From JAJPKK01 sp035311445 (lineage in GTDB: Bacteria > Pseudomonadota > Alphaproteobacteria > Rhizobiales > Xanthobacteraceae), in the NCBI GenBank assembly GCA_035311445.1, contig DATGCX010000424.1:1-64000 (forward strand): DNA of 64,000 nt, in the 5' to 3' direction. A program made the position numbers and the translations under genes. The notes beneath the pieces are model-generated. The model ran no database searches and was not told where the DNA came from. It was given only the letters and a program-made list of their open reading frames with translations. Of this stretch, positions 34,403 through 42,946 are shown one piece after another (the stretch's first letter is position 1; each line of letters starts with the position of its first letter).

Positions 34403-34725
34403 TGTCGTCTCAACTCCTTGGATGGAGGCCGCGCCCGGCCAACCGGACCGTGAACTCCGCATGAAGGTGCGAAATTGGCTTGGGCTGCGGTAGAGGCCGC
34501 AGCGGGCGAATTCCCGCGCCGGGGCGGTGTCGCAGCCGGCCCAAGAACCATCAACCATAATTCCACCGTACTCGCAATGTGCCTGATGCGATGATTTTGC
34601 GACCGTTACGGTCGTTTCCGGCGCTTGACAAGGCGAATCGCCGGGCTACGCAGAAAACCGGACAAGACCGCCACCGCGTTTTCGAAGCACCCGGTGGGGG
34701 CCCTTGCATATCGGAGAATGGCAGC
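34403..34725. other. Divergent promoter region between ctaC and the IalB gene
   Basis: This 323-bp gap between divergent starts should hold the promoters of the oxidase operon and of the IalB-family gene. No palindrome or additional gene was recognised; the open frames that cross it are upstream extensions lacking homology. Confidence 0.5.
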
Positions 34726-35337
34726 ATGATGGTTCCGCCCCAAAACGTCGCCGCTTGGCGTAATTCGGTCGCAGCAGCGCCGCCAATCGGTACCGGGCGT
34801 GGATATCTTTCGACCTTTCTTGCTGCGCTCGTGGCCTGCTGTCGGACGGTCGGATCGAGATGCCTGGTTGCATTCGTTGTCGCGGCATTGCCTTCATCCG
34901 CTTTTCCCCAGGGAGCGGTGAAGTCGGTACATGGCGACTGGCAGATCCGGTGCGAAACCCCTCCGGGCGCCCAGAACGAGCAATGCGCCCTGTTTCAGAG
35001 CGTCGTTGCCGAGGACCGAGCCAATGTCGGCATTACGGTTCTGGTGCTCAAGACCGCAGACCAGAAATCGCGTCTGATGCGGGTTCAGGCGCCGCTCGGC
35101 GTGTTGCTGCCGGCCGGCCTGGGACTTAAGATCGACAACGCGGATGTGGGCCGGGCGGGATTCGTGCGGTGCCTGCCTCGCGGCTGCTACGCCGAGGTCG
35201 TCATGGATGACACGCTCATCGGCAAGATGCGCACCGGACAAACGGCGACGTTCTTTATATTTCAGACGCCGGAGGAAGGTATCGGCTTTCCGATGAACCT
35301 GAAGGGCTTCGGAGAAGGATACGATAAGCTGCCATAG
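34726..35337 (+). CDS. Invasion-associated locus B (IalB) family protein
   Basis: The 203-residue protein has an N-terminal export segment (STFLAALVACC... to LPSSAFPQG, about residues 26-63) followed by the IalB domain: VHGDWQIRCETPPG...NEQCALFQSVV, RLMRVQAPLGVLLPAGLGLKIDN, a Cys-containing FVRCLPRGCYAEVVMDD, and FFIFQTPEEGIGFPMNLKGF. IalB is named from Bartonella invasion, but homologues are widespread in non-pathogenic alphaproteobacteria, so a virulence role should not be inferred. A GGAGAA site precedes the chosen start (two adjacent ATGs). Confidence 0.88.
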   Translation: MMVPPQNVAAWRNSVAAAPPIGTGRGYLSTFLAALVACCRTVGSRCLVAFVVAALPSSAFPQGAVKSVHGDWQIRCETPPGAQNEQCALFQSVVAEDRANVGITVLVLKTADQKSRLMRVQAPLGVLLPAGLGLKIDNADVGRAGFVRCLPRGCYAEVVMDDTLIGKMRTGQTATFFIFQTPEEGIGFPMNLKGFGEGYDKLP

Positions 35338-35408
35338 AGTGTGTTTTGATCATCATAGCTTTGGTTTTTGATGCTGTCGCACCCGATTGTCGCGTCTGGG
35401 AGAGACCG

Positions 35409-35436
35409 ATGAGCGAAGGCAAATGAGCGAAGGCAA
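35409..35436 (+). repeat. Exact 14-bp tandem duplication at a start codon
   Basis: Positions 35409-35422 and 35423-35436 are identical (ATGAGCGAAGGCAA). The second copy holds the in-frame start of the receptor gene. The first has the ribosome site (GGGAGAGA), and its ATG opens MSEGK followed by TGA, which overlaps the second ATG as ATGA. Confidence 0.9.
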
Positions 35437-36427
35437 GACCCCGCGCCGCAGGCCGGTAGCCCGTATCTTCGCCGGGATCGCCACTTTTGTGGCCGCTGTT
35501 CTGTTGGTGAATGCTCCCGGTAATGCTCAAACCTATCCCGACCGGCCCATCAAGCTCATCGTACCCTCCGCACCGGGGGGGCCGACCGATCTTCCGGCGC
35601 GGCTCCTGTCGCAAGTTCTACCCAAACTTGGTCAACCGGTCGTGATCGAAAACCGGCCGGGCGCCGGCGGCGCGATCGGTGCGCGCTTCGTCGCCGGCTC
35701 GGCGCCTGATGGCTACACGCTCCTAGTCGGCAATACCAGCGTGCTGGCAGTAATTCCCGCGGTGTCGTCGGGCGCCGGCTATGATCCTGCCAAGCAGTTC
35801 TCGGCAGTCGCCAAGTTCTCTGAGAGCTATCAAATCCTGGTGGTGCATCCGTCGGTGGCAGCGAAAACCGTCCGCGAGCTGATTGCCTACGCCAAAGCCA
35901 ATCCCGGCAAGCTCAACTATGCCCAGACTGGCGCCGGCGGCCTGCCACATCTCAGCGGCGAATTGTTCAAGTCGGCGGCGGGCGTCAACATCGTCGGCGT
36001 CCCTTACAAAAGCGGAGGCGATTCCATCACCGGCCTGCTTGGTGCCCAGGTGGACATGACGTTCGAGAACATCACGGTTCTGCTGCCCTTGATCCGGGAA
36101 GGCCGGCTGCGGGCGCTCGCCGTCACCAGCCGCACGCGCACGCCACTCGCCGAGGATCTGCCGACCATGATAGAGGCCGGCGTTCCGGATTACGAGGTCA
36201 CGACTTTCAACGGCATCGTTGCGCCTGCCGGCACACCGGAACCGATCATCCGACTCCTCAATGCGACCATTAACGAGGGTCTGCGCGCCCCCGACATGCA
36301 GGCCAACCTCCGCAGTCTCGGGGCGGTCGCAAATCCGGTCTCCGCCGCGGAGTTCGCCGCCTTTATTGCGGCCGAAGCACGCAAGTGGTCGATGGTCGCC
36401 AATGCGGCCAACGTGCATATTAATTGA
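35423..36427 (+). CDS. Bug-family tripartite tricarboxylate transporter substrate-binding protein
   Basis: The 334-residue protein has a signal peptide (ARIFAGIATFVAAVLLVNAPGNAQ) and a TctC/Bug domain: YPDRPIKLIVPSAPGGPTD, VIENRPGAGGAIGA, YAKANPGKLNYAQTGAGGLPHLSGELF and EDLPTMIEAGVPDYEV. Such periplasmic receptors bind carboxylates for TctAB transporters or act as orphan sensors. No tctA or tctB is adjacent, so this is an orphan, as often in the family. It probably shares a transcript with the dioxygenase gene 59 bp downstream, hinting at an aromatic-acid ligand. Confidence 0.92.
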   Translation: MSEGKTPRRRPVARIFAGIATFVAAVLLVNAPGNAQTYPDRPIKLIVPSAPGGPTDLPARLLSQVLPKLGQPVVIENRPGAGGAIGARFVAGSAPDGYTLLVGNTSVLAVIPAVSSGAGYDPAKQFSAVAKFSESYQILVVHPSVAAKTVRELIAYAKANPGKLNYAQTGAGGLPHLSGELFKSAAGVNIVGVPYKSGGDSITGLLGAQVDMTFENITVLLPLIREGRLRALAVTSRTRTPLAEDLPTMIEAGVPDYEVTTFNGIVAPAGTPEPIIRLLNATINEGLRAPDMQANLRSLGAVANPVSAAEFAAFIAAEARKWSMVANAANVHIN

Positions 36428-36485
36428 GATCAAGGCTGGCGCGCTGCGCCGCAGGATACCGACGCGACAGGACGAGACATCATTC

Positions 36486-37481
36486 ATGGCGAAAATCGTA
36501 TTTGCAGCCGGGACCTCGCATACGCCCATGCTGCTGGCGGCCGACGATGTCCTGCCGCGCTTTGTCGAGACGGACCAGAAAATGAAACACCGCGACAAGG
36601 AGGGCCGGCCGGTCACCTATGGAGACCTGTTGGAAAAGGCCGACCCCAAGCTAGCCCATTTGGTGGCTCCAGAAAATCTTGTCGCCCGCCAGAATATTGC
36701 TCGCGCAGCGGCACACCGTCTGCGCGACGTGGTGAGAGCGGCGGCCCTCGATGCGCTTATCGTATTCGGCGATGACCAGAACGAGAGCTACCTGGAGGAT
36801 TGCCGGCCTCTTTTCGCGATCTACTACGGCGAGACCATCCGCAACGGCAATGCCCAGCACAGTACGTATTCGCACCTGCCCGACTGGTACATCAACAACC
36901 GTGCCGGCTTCTTCGAACCGGACGAGCCGCGTGATTACCCGGTCCACGCGGCGCTCGCCGTGCACCTGATCGAAACCCTCTCCGAGGCCGAGTTCGACAT
37001 CGCCAGCTCGAAGTCGCTGCGCGCCGGCGAGGGCGAAGGTCATGCCATGGCCTATGTGCATCGCCACGTGATGGACGCCGGGAAGCCGATCCCGATCGTG
37101 CCAATCTACCTCAACACCTATTTCCCGCCTAATCAGCCAAGCCCGCGGCGCTGCTACAAGCTCGGTCAGGCGGTGCGCAGGGCGGTGGATGGCTTTACCG
37201 CCGATACACGGGTAGGGGTGATTGCCTCTGGTGGCTTGAGCCACTTCCTGGTCGACGAGGAGCTCGACCGCGCCATTCTCAAGGCGCTGGCCGACAAGGA
37301 CCACACGTTCTTGCAGACTCTGCCCCGCAACAAGCTTCATGCCGGCAGCTCGGAAATTCTCAACTGGGTGGCAGTCGCCGGCGCCGCCGAGGAGATCGAC
37401 CTCGACTGGTTCGAATATGTCCCGGGCTACCGCACCCCGGCCGGCACCGGGACCGGCATGAGCTTCGCAACGTGGAGATAG
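36486..37481 (+). CDS. LigB-type (class III) extradiol dioxygenase family protein
   Basis: The 331-residue protein resembles the catalytic subunit of class III ring-cleaving dioxygenases such as protocatechuate 4,5-dioxygenase. Visible markers are AAGTSHTPM (His12), ALIVFGDDQNESY, the WYINNRAGFFEP and GEGEGHAMAYVHRHV segments, and ASGGLSHFLVDEEL with His253 near the catalytic His position. No separate LigA-type small subunit gene is present. The chosen ATG at 36486 starts the homologous region; an open frame upstream overlaps the receptor gene and is ignored. The aromatic substrate is unknown. Confidence 0.86.
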   Translation: MAKIVFAAGTSHTPMLLAADDVLPRFVETDQKMKHRDKEGRPVTYGDLLEKADPKLAHLVAPENLVARQNIARAAAHRLRDVVRAAALDALIVFGDDQNESYLEDCRPLFAIYYGETIRNGNAQHSTYSHLPDWYINNRAGFFEPDEPRDYPVHAALAVHLIETLSEAEFDIASSKSLRAGEGEGHAMAYVHRHVMDAGKPIPIVPIYLNTYFPPNQPSPRRCYKLGQAVRRAVDGFTADTRVGVIASGGLSHFLVDEELDRAILKALADKDHTFLQTLPRNKLHAGSSEILNWVAVAGAAEEIDLDWFEYVPGYRTPAGTGTGMSFATWR

Positions 37482-37498
37482 TGCCCAACCGCCAAGCC

Positions 37499-37588
37499 GT
37501 AGCCCGGATAAAGCGCAGCGAAATCCGGGATCAGGCTCGCTAAATATTCCGGGCATTCCCGGATTGCGCTTCGCTCCATCCGGGCTAC
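37499..37588. repeat. Palindromic element, GTAGCCCGGAT type
   Basis: Perfect 11-bp arms GTAGCCCGGAT (37499-37509) and ATCCGGGCTAC (37578-37588) flank internal pairs AAGCGCAGCG/CGCTTCGCT and ATCCGGGA/TCCCGGAT. It lies between convergent dioxygenase and AprI-like genes. Confidence 0.8.
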
Positions 37589-37597
37589 GAACTGGCG

Positions 37598-38308
37598 CTA
37601 TTGCCGCACCAGATTGACCGGTTCCCGCCCCTCCGGAACGCGCTGCCAGTTGGTGGGATCGTTTGCCTCGAAGCGCCAGAAGCGGCCGGCTTTCGACCTC
37701 AACACCAGTTCGCCGCGATCCATGTACCAGGCGGCGGGCCCGAAGCCCGTCACGAAGGACTCGCAGCCCGGCTTGACCTTGAGCGCAAAGGCGTCGTCGC
37801 CGGCGGCCGCGTTGGTCAGCGTAATGGTGCAGACCGTCTTTCCGGAGCCCCGCACCACGCTCCAATCGCCCGCCATCTGTTCGGTCGAAATGTTCACCGC
37901 GGCTGCAGCCGCTGCGGCATTCTGCATGAAGAAGATGCCTTCACCGGGCCGCTGGGCTTCGAAAATACCGCTTTCGACCTCGGAGAACTCGAAGACAGGC
38001 TTGCCCTTGCTGTCCATCAGCTTGACGAGGTCGAGACCGCCGATCGTCCAGCCGATGACGTCCTTCAATTCCGGCATTTGAGCCGAACAGGCCTTGTCGA
38101 GTTCAAGCTTGAACAATGTGCCGCTCGGATCGGCCTTGAATGTCAGCTGGCAGGTACGATCGCGATCGGCGTTCGAAATCTCCCACTTACCGATCACGGT
38201 CTTGAAGGTTTCGTTCGAAGTGATCGAGCGCTGAGCGGAGGCTTGCGATGCCACAACAACGGCTGCAAGGCCGAGCAGGATATGAAACGTGCTTTGGCGA
38301 CAAGGCAT
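37598..38308 (-). CDS. AprI/Inh-family metalloprotease inhibitor-like protein
   Basis: The 236-residue exported protein (signal TFHILLGLAAVVVASQASAQ) has two copies of a beta-barrel related to the AprI/Inh inhibitor of secreted serralysin proteases. Each repeat begins with a G-x-W strand: GKWEISNADRDRTCQLTF and GDWSVVRGSGKTVCTITL, each with a paired Cys. An alanine stretch (NAAAAAAAVN) links them. No serralysin-type protease gene is nearby, so inhibition of an endogenous protease is unproven. The ATG at 38308 has a GGAGATAT site; the frame extends upstream to 38383. Confidence 0.8.
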   Translation of the reverse strand: MPCRQSTFHILLGLAAVVVASQASAQRSITSNETFKTVIGKWEISNADRDRTCQLTFKADPSGTLFKLELDKACSAQMPELKDVIGWTIGGLDLVKLMDSKGKPVFEFSEVESGIFEAQRPGEGIFFMQNAAAAAAAVNISTEQMAGDWSVVRGSGKTVCTITLTNAAAGDDAFALKVKPGCESFVTGFGPAAWYMDRGELVLRSKAGRFWRFEANDPTNWQRVPEGREPVNLVRQ

Positions 38309-38401
38309 TTCGAGATATCTCCATGCAAGACGCGCCGCAACGATGATTATACCGCCGGGCGATGCCACCTCCAATCGCCTCACGAAAAATCCGCAAATGC
38401 G

Positions 38402-39373
38402 TTAATTTTTCGGCGGCGTTTCCGGGACCGGTGTCAGCGGTCCTTTGCCGGCTGCCCAGGAGAGAAGATTATCCACAACGAGCTGGTCCATCGCGGCGCG
38501 CGTGTAGACCGATGCCGATCCGAGATGCGGAAACAGTACCACGTTTTCCATTTCCATCAGTTCGTTGGGAACCTGCGGCTCATTGACGAAAACGTCGAGC
38601 CCCGCCGCGAAGATCTTCTTGCCCCGCAACGCTGCGATCAGCGCCGGTTCGTCGACGACCGAACCACGGGCGACGTTGATGAGGATGCCGTTCGGGCCAA
38701 GGGCTTCCAGCACTTCCGTGCTGATGAGATTGCGGGTCTCGGCGCCGCCCGGCACGATCACCATCAGAACATCCACATCGCGGGCCATGTCAACGAGATT
38801 CGGATAATGCTTATAGGCGACGTCCGTACGCGGCCGGCGCGTGTGATAGACCACCGGGACCCCGAACGCGTCGAGACGCCGTCCGATCGCTTGCCCGATC
38901 CGGCCCATGCCCACCATGCCGACCGTGCGGTCGCGCAAGGTCGCGACCGTCAGAGGATACGGCCCTTGCTCCCATTTGCCGGCGCGCAGGTAGCGCTCGG
39001 CTTGGGGGAACTCCCGCACCGTGCACAACAGGAGCCCAAGCGCGGTATCGGCAACTTCCTCATTGAGCACATCGGGCGTATTGGTGACCAGGATGCCATG
39101 CGCCCCGGCCCATTTGGCGTCCACGTGGTCATAGCCGACGCCGAAGCTCGATACGATCTCAAGTTTCGGGAACCGCTGCATGAACGCTGCATCGATCTTC
39201 TGGCTGGAATAGGTGACGGCAAAGGCCCGCACGCGGTCGGCAATGCCATTCAGAAGCGCCTCGCGATCTCTTGCCTCGATCAGCCGATGGACCGTGAATG
39301 CCGGCTCCAATCCCGTTGCCAGCAACGGCTTCGATGGTCCGATCAATAGAACATCGGGCTTGTTGTCGGCCAT
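38402..39373 (-). CDS. D-2-hydroxyacid dehydrogenase (GyaR/HprA-like)
   Basis: The 323-residue NAD(P)-dependent enzyme interconverts 2-hydroxy and 2-oxo acids. It has the nucleotide motif GMGRIG at 155-160 and the catalytic triad: Arg236 (NVARG), Glu265 (VNEP) and His283 (FPHLGSA). Substrate-binding SSFGVGYDHVD is intact. It is the last gene of a minus-strand group with an E2 acyltransferase and a semialdehyde dehydrogenase, suggesting that its product feeds a dehydrogenase complex. A palindrome separates it from the E2 gene. Confidence 0.92.
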   Translation of the reverse strand: MADNKPDVLLIGPSKPLLATGLEPAFTVHRLIEARDREALLNGIADRVRAFAVTYSSQKIDAAFMQRFPKLEIVSSFGVGYDHVDAKWAGAHGILVTNTPDVLNEEVADTALGLLLCTVREFPQAERYLRAGKWEQGPYPLTVATLRDRTVGMVGMGRIGQAIGRRLDAFGVPVVYHTRRPRTDVAYKHYPNLVDMARDVDVLMVIVPGGAETRNLISTEVLEALGPNGILINVARGSVVDEPALIAALRGKKIFAAGLDVFVNEPQVPNELMEMENVVLFPHLGSASVYTRAAMDQLVVDNLLSWAAGKGPLTPVPETPPKN

Positions 39374-39418
39374 GCCACCCTCCTCATCAGACGATACGAA
39401 TATGCCGCACTCGAAACT

Positions 39419-39497
39419 GTCATCGCCCGGCTTGACCGGGTGATCAAGTAGAACACGGACCGTGGATACTGGATTGCCCGGTCAAGCCGGGCAATGA
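39419..39497. repeat. Palindromic element, CCCGGCTTGACCGGG type
   Basis: TCATCGCCCGGCTTGACCGGG (from 39420) and its near-complement CCCGGTCAAGCCGGGCAATGA (39477-39497) lie between the hydroxyacid dehydrogenase and E2 genes. Similar elements are at 47519-47610 and 48831-48915. Confidence 0.75.
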
Positions 39498-39539
39498 CAA
39501 TGAGTGGCATCGACGTGTTCGGGAAAAGCTCCAACCGCA

Positions 39540-40886
39540 TCAGATCATCAAGCCGACCGGATGCTCGATGAAATGGCAGAAGGCCGCAAGCAGCCTGGCG
39601 CCGAGCACGCCGTCGATGACGCGGTGATCGCATGACAGCGTAACCGTCATCTGACCGACGAAACGTATCCCGCCGTCGGCGGTCTCTACCGGCCGTCGCG
39701 CGGCAACCCCGACCGCGAGAATTGTCGCGTGCGGCGGATTGATGATGGCAGCGAATTCGCGGACGCCATGCATGCCGAGATTGGAAATCGCCGTGACGCC
39801 GCCCTGAATTTCAGCTGGCTTGAGTTTACGCAGGCGGGCGCGGGCGGACAGATCCTTCATTTCGGCTGAGATGTCGAGTAGAGATTTGCTTTCCGCGCCG
39901 CGGATCACCGGCGTCACCAGACCGCCCTCGATCGCCACCGCGACGCCGACATCCGAACGCCGGAAGCGGAGGATGCGATCTTCCGCCCAAACCGCGTTTG
40001 CGGCTGGCACGCGCTGCAGCGCCCGCGCCAGCGCCTTGATAATGAAATCGTTGATTGAAAGCCGGCGGGCGGGCTTGTCGGTATCATCCGGCAGGGAGGC
40101 GTTCGCCTCCTCCCTCACCGCGCTGAGCCGATCCATCGCCACATCGGCCGTCAGGTAGAAGTGCGGAATCGTCTGCTTGGCCTCGATCAGCCGCGCCGCA
40201 ATGGTTCGCCGCATGCTGTCGAGCGGGATTTCCTGATAGCTGCCGGGCTCGTAGAGGATCTTGATGCGATCGGGATCGGGAGCCGGCAGACGCTGATGCG
40301 GGCGCCCCGTCCCAAAGGCCTCGTAAGGCGCGTCGGTCTGATTGATGACCGCTTCCACATCGCGGGCGACGATGCGCCTGTTGGGGCCGGACGGAGCGAC
40401 GGTGCCGAGGTCGATGCCGGCTTCGCCGGCGAGCCGCCGGGCCAGGGGAGTGGCGACAGCCCCGCTCGGAAGTCTCGCCGGTCCGTAATTACGCTCGGGC
40501 GTGCGCACTTCGCGGAAGGGATCCAGCATGATGGGGCGGGCTGACGGCGCGGATGCCGCCGCCGATATCGGCAACACGATCGAGGCCTGCGGTGCGGCAG
40601 GCAACGGCGGGGCTGGTTCCGGTGCCTTTGGGACCGGTCCTCGCGCGGCGCCTGCGGCACCGGCCAGTACCGCGACCACGGCGCCGACCGGCGCCACTTC
40701 GCCCGCACCGACCCGGATCTCCTTGAGCACGCCCGCCGTGGTCGCCGGCACCTCCATGGAGACCTTGTCAGTCTCGATCTCGAACAGGTTGTCGCCGGGC
40801 TTAACGGCGTCTCCGATCGATTTGAACCAGGTGGTGATCTTGCCTTCCGCGACGGTCTCGCCGAGCTGCGGCATCAGGATGTCCAT
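39540..40886 (-). CDS. Dihydrolipoamide acyltransferase (E2) of a 2-oxo acid dehydrogenase complex
   Basis: The 448-residue protein has the three E2 domains in order: an N-terminal lipoyl domain with ETDKVSMEVPA (lipoyl Lys), a Pro/Ala-rich linker, a peripheral subunit-binding domain (TPLARRLAGEAGIDLGTVAPSGPNRRIVARDV), and a C-terminal catalytic domain with DHRVIDG, whose His and Asp drive acyl transfer. The chosen ATG is the one opening MDILMPQLGETV. E1-alpha and E1-beta are encoded about 2.5 kb upstream on the same strand; the E3 dihydrolipoamide dehydrogenase is not in the window. Confidence 0.92.
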   Translation of the reverse strand: MDILMPQLGETVAEGKITTWFKSIGDAVKPGDNLFEIETDKVSMEVPATTAGVLKEIRVGAGEVAPVGAVVAVLAGAAGAARGPVPKAPEPAPPLPAAPQASIVLPISAAASAPSARPIMLDPFREVRTPERNYGPARLPSGAVATPLARRLAGEAGIDLGTVAPSGPNRRIVARDVEAVINQTDAPYEAFGTGRPHQRLPAPDPDRIKILYEPGSYQEIPLDSMRRTIAARLIEAKQTIPHFYLTADVAMDRLSAVREEANASLPDDTDKPARRLSINDFIIKALARALQRVPAANAVWAEDRILRFRRSDVGVAVAIEGGLVTPVIRGAESKSLLDISAEMKDLSARARLRKLKPAEIQGGVTAISNLGMHGVREFAAIINPPHATILAVGVAARRPVETADGGIRFVGQMTVTLSCDHRVIDGVLGARLLAAFCHFIEHPVGLMI

Positions 40887-40933
40887 GCGGCGCTCTCGTT
40901 CGTGGTCCATCGTTAGTCCGGGGCGCTGCGCCT

Positions 40934-40966
40934 CTTCTCCCTCCCCCACAAGGGGGGAGGGAGAAG
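40934..40966. repeat. Short hairpin, polypyrimidine/polypurine arms
   Basis: A perfect 14-bp inverted repeat (CTTCTCCCTCCCCC at 40934-40947, complement at 40953-40966) with a five-base loop lies between the semialdehyde dehydrogenase and E2 genes. It lacks a T-run, so it is more likely a REP-like hairpin than an intrinsic terminator. Confidence 0.75.
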
Positions 40967-40970
40967 AAGC

Positions 40971-42422
40971 TTACCAGCTCATCGATACGTACTGCGTTTC
41001 GAGAAACTCCATCATGCCTTCGTGCGCGCCCTCGCGGCCGATGCCGCTCTGCTTGGTGCCGCCGAACGGCGCAGCCGGGTCGGATACCAGGCCGCGATTG
41101 AGCCCGATCATGCCGAAATCGAGTTTTTCCGATACCCGCATGCCGCGGCTGAGGTCGTTGGTGTAGAGATACGCGACCAGGCCATACTCGGTGTCGTTTG
41201 CCCGCCCGATCACTTCGTCTTCGGATTGGAATGTCTGGATCGACGCCACCGGCCCGAAAATCTCCTCGTTCAGCATGGCGGCGCCATCGGGCACGCCGGT
41301 GAGCACGGTGGCGGGATAGAAATAGCCCCTTCCGCTCGGCGCCTGTCCGCCGGTGAGTACCTTCGCGCCCTTTTTCACCGCGTCATCGACCAGCGCTTTG
41401 ACCTTGTCGAGGCCGTCGCGGTTGACCAGCGGCCCCAGTGCTACGCCGTCCTGCAGGCCGTTGCCCATCTTGAGCGCCGCCATCTTTTCCGTGAGCTTGC
41501 TGGCGAACGCGTCGTGGACCTTCTCTTGCACAAAGAAGCGGTTCGCGGCCGTGCAGGCCTCACCCATATTGCGCATCTTGGCGATCATGGCGCCCTCGAT
41601 GGCGGCGTCGATATCGGCGTCCTCGAACACGATGAAGGGCGCGTTGCCGCCGAGCTCCATGGCGGGCTTCACCACGTTGTCGGCGGCCTCGTGCAGGAGC
41701 TTGCGGCCGACTTCGGTCGAGCCCGTGAACGACACCACCCGCACCCGCGGATCGTGCAGCATCGCCGACACCACGGCACCGGAGCGACGCGACGGAATGA
41801 CGTTGACGACACCGGCCGGCACGCCCGCCTCTTCGAGCAGCGGCATCAGGGCCAGCATGGTGAGCGGCGTCTCGGAAGCCGGCTTGAGTATCACCGGACA
41901 ACCAGCCGCCAGCGCCGGCCCGATCTTGCGCGTCGCCATCGCGGCAGGGAAATTCCACGGCGTCACCAGCACCGCGATACCGGCCGGCCTGTGCTGCACG
42001 AAGATCCGGGCGCCGGATGACGGTGCGCGCGAGACTTCACCGATATTGCGGACCGCTTCTTCGGCGTACCAGCGGAAGAACTCGGCCGCATAGGCGACCT
42101 CGCCACGGGAATCCGCAAGCGCCTTGCCGTTTTCCAGCGTGATCAGCTTGGCGAGGCGCTCCGCCTGCGCCATGATCACCTCATAGGCCTTGCGCAAAAT
42201 CTCGGCGCGCTCGCGCGGCTTGCGTCCGGCCCAGCCCGGGAAGGCGTCCTGCGCCGCGTCGACAGCGGTCTTGGCGTCCTCGACGCTGGCGCTCGCAACC
42301 GAAGTGATGACGTTCTCGGTCGCCGGATCGATGACGTCGAAGCGCGCATTATCGGAGGCCTTGCGCCACTTGCCGCCGATCCAGAGATCGGTCGGAACAT
42401 GGGCGAGCAGATTTTCGTACAT
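40971..42422 (-). CDS. Aldehyde dehydrogenase, succinate-semialdehyde dehydrogenase (GabD)-like
   Basis: The 483-residue NAD(P)-dependent enzyme has the catalytic Cys in GEACTAANRFF, the general base Glu in MELGGNAPFIVFEDAD, and the cofactor region FTGSTEVGRKLL. Sequence and length resemble GabD-type succinate-semialdehyde dehydrogenases, though other semialdehydes are possible. The ATG at 42422 has an AGGA site. It lies between the damaged vapBC locus and the E2 gene on the same strand. Confidence 0.9.
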   Translation of the reverse strand: MYENLLAHVPTDLWIGGKWRKASDNARFDVIDPATENVITSVASASVEDAKTAVDAAQDAFPGWAGRKPRERAEILRKAYEVIMAQAERLAKLITLENGKALADSRGEVAYAAEFFRWYAEEAVRNIGEVSRAPSSGARIFVQHRPAGIAVLVTPWNFPAAMATRKIGPALAAGCPVILKPASETPLTMLALMPLLEEAGVPAGVVNVIPSRRSGAVVSAMLHDPRVRVVSFTGSTEVGRKLLHEAADNVVKPAMELGGNAPFIVFEDADIDAAIEGAMIAKMRNMGEACTAANRFFVQEKVHDAFASKLTEKMAALKMGNGLQDGVALGPLVNRDGLDKVKALVDDAVKKGAKVLTGGQAPSGRGYFYPATVLTGVPDGAAMLNEEIFGPVASIQTFQSEDEVIGRANDTEYGLVAYLYTNDLSRGMRVSEKLDFGMIGLNRGLVSDPAAPFGGTKQSGIGREGAHEGMMEFLETQYVSMSW

Positions 42423-42507
42423 GGCATTTGGTCCTGTTGAAGCACTATGTCCGTCCACTATCGCAACGGCAGGAGACGGACGCTATGCCGAACGTACGGC
42501 GCACGTT

Positions 42508-42631
42508 TCCCTCCCCGTCTTCGGGGAGGGTGGCCCGCGGCTTTTTAGCCGCGGGCCGGGTGGGGTCTGGGGCCGGGGAACCCCACCCGACCTCGCTTCG
42601 CTCGGCCACCCTCCCCGAAGACGGGGAGGGA
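42508..42631. repeat. Large palindrome with 28-bp perfect arms
   Basis: The 28 bases from 42508 (TCCCTCCCCGTCTTCGGGGA...) and their exact complement at 42604-42631 flank a second GGCCGCGG-type hairpin and a CCCACC/GGTGGG pair. Each arm also folds on itself. This is the longest perfect palindrome in the window and abuts the truncated VapC fragment. Confidence 0.9.
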
Positions 42632-42632
42632 T

Positions 42633-42681
42633 AAGTACCGTTATGCGCGTGAACGAGCACGTCGGCGTCGGGGAGGATCAT
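42633..42681 (-). pseudogene. VapC toxin fragment (N-terminus only)
   Basis: An ATG at 42681, overlapping the vapB end, opens MILPDADVLVHAHNGTY. MILPDAxVLVxAxN is the standard first strand of PIN-domain VapC toxins, with the first catalytic Asp. Homology stops after about 15 residues, exactly where the palindrome 42508-42631 begins. The other catalytic acids are lost, so no active toxin can be made. Confidence 0.7.
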
Positions 42682-42946
42682 GCCGCGCTGCCCGCTGCTC
42701 CGCCGCATAGGCCTCGGCTTCGAGTTCGTCGGCGAGTTGGTTGAGCTTATCGAGATCGATCCCGGGCTTGAATCCGAACGAATGCGAAATGGTCTTCGGT
42801 ACCGGGCTCGGACGTGGCTTTGCCCGCTCGGCCAGACCAACGCGAAGTGTCTGGTTGACCACGTCCTTGAACGGCAGGTCGAGTTCGCGGGCTCTTCGCT
42901 TCAAGAGGCGAGCCAGATCGTCGTCGATGGTGAGTGTGGTGCGCAT
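42641..42946 (-). CDS. VapB-type antitoxin of the ribbon-helix-helix class
   Basis: The 101-residue protein starts MRTTLTIDDDLARLLKRRARELDLPFKDVVNQTLRVGL, typical of VapB/DUF2191 antitoxins. The helical toxin-binding tail contains FKPGIDLDKLNQLADELEAEAYAAEQ. The last residues (PPRRRRARSRA) are read through the former vapC start region, giving a 41-bp overlap with the toxin fragment. Since the toxin is destroyed, the antitoxin is an orphan and may still regulate its own promoter. Confidence 0.75.
   Translation of the reverse strand: MRTTLTIDDDLARLLKRRARELDLPFKDVVNQTLRVGLAERAKPRPSPVPKTISHSFGFKPGIDLDKLNQLADELEAEAYAAEQRAARHDPPRRRRARSRA

Noticed and set aside
34726..35337. Virulence factor based on the IalB name
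   Set aside because: The family is widespread in non-pathogenic alphaproteobacteria; nothing else here supports pathogenicity.
40934..40966. Intrinsic terminator between the aldehyde dehydrogenase and E2 genes
   Set aside because: The hairpin is strong but lacks a T-run on the transcribed strand.
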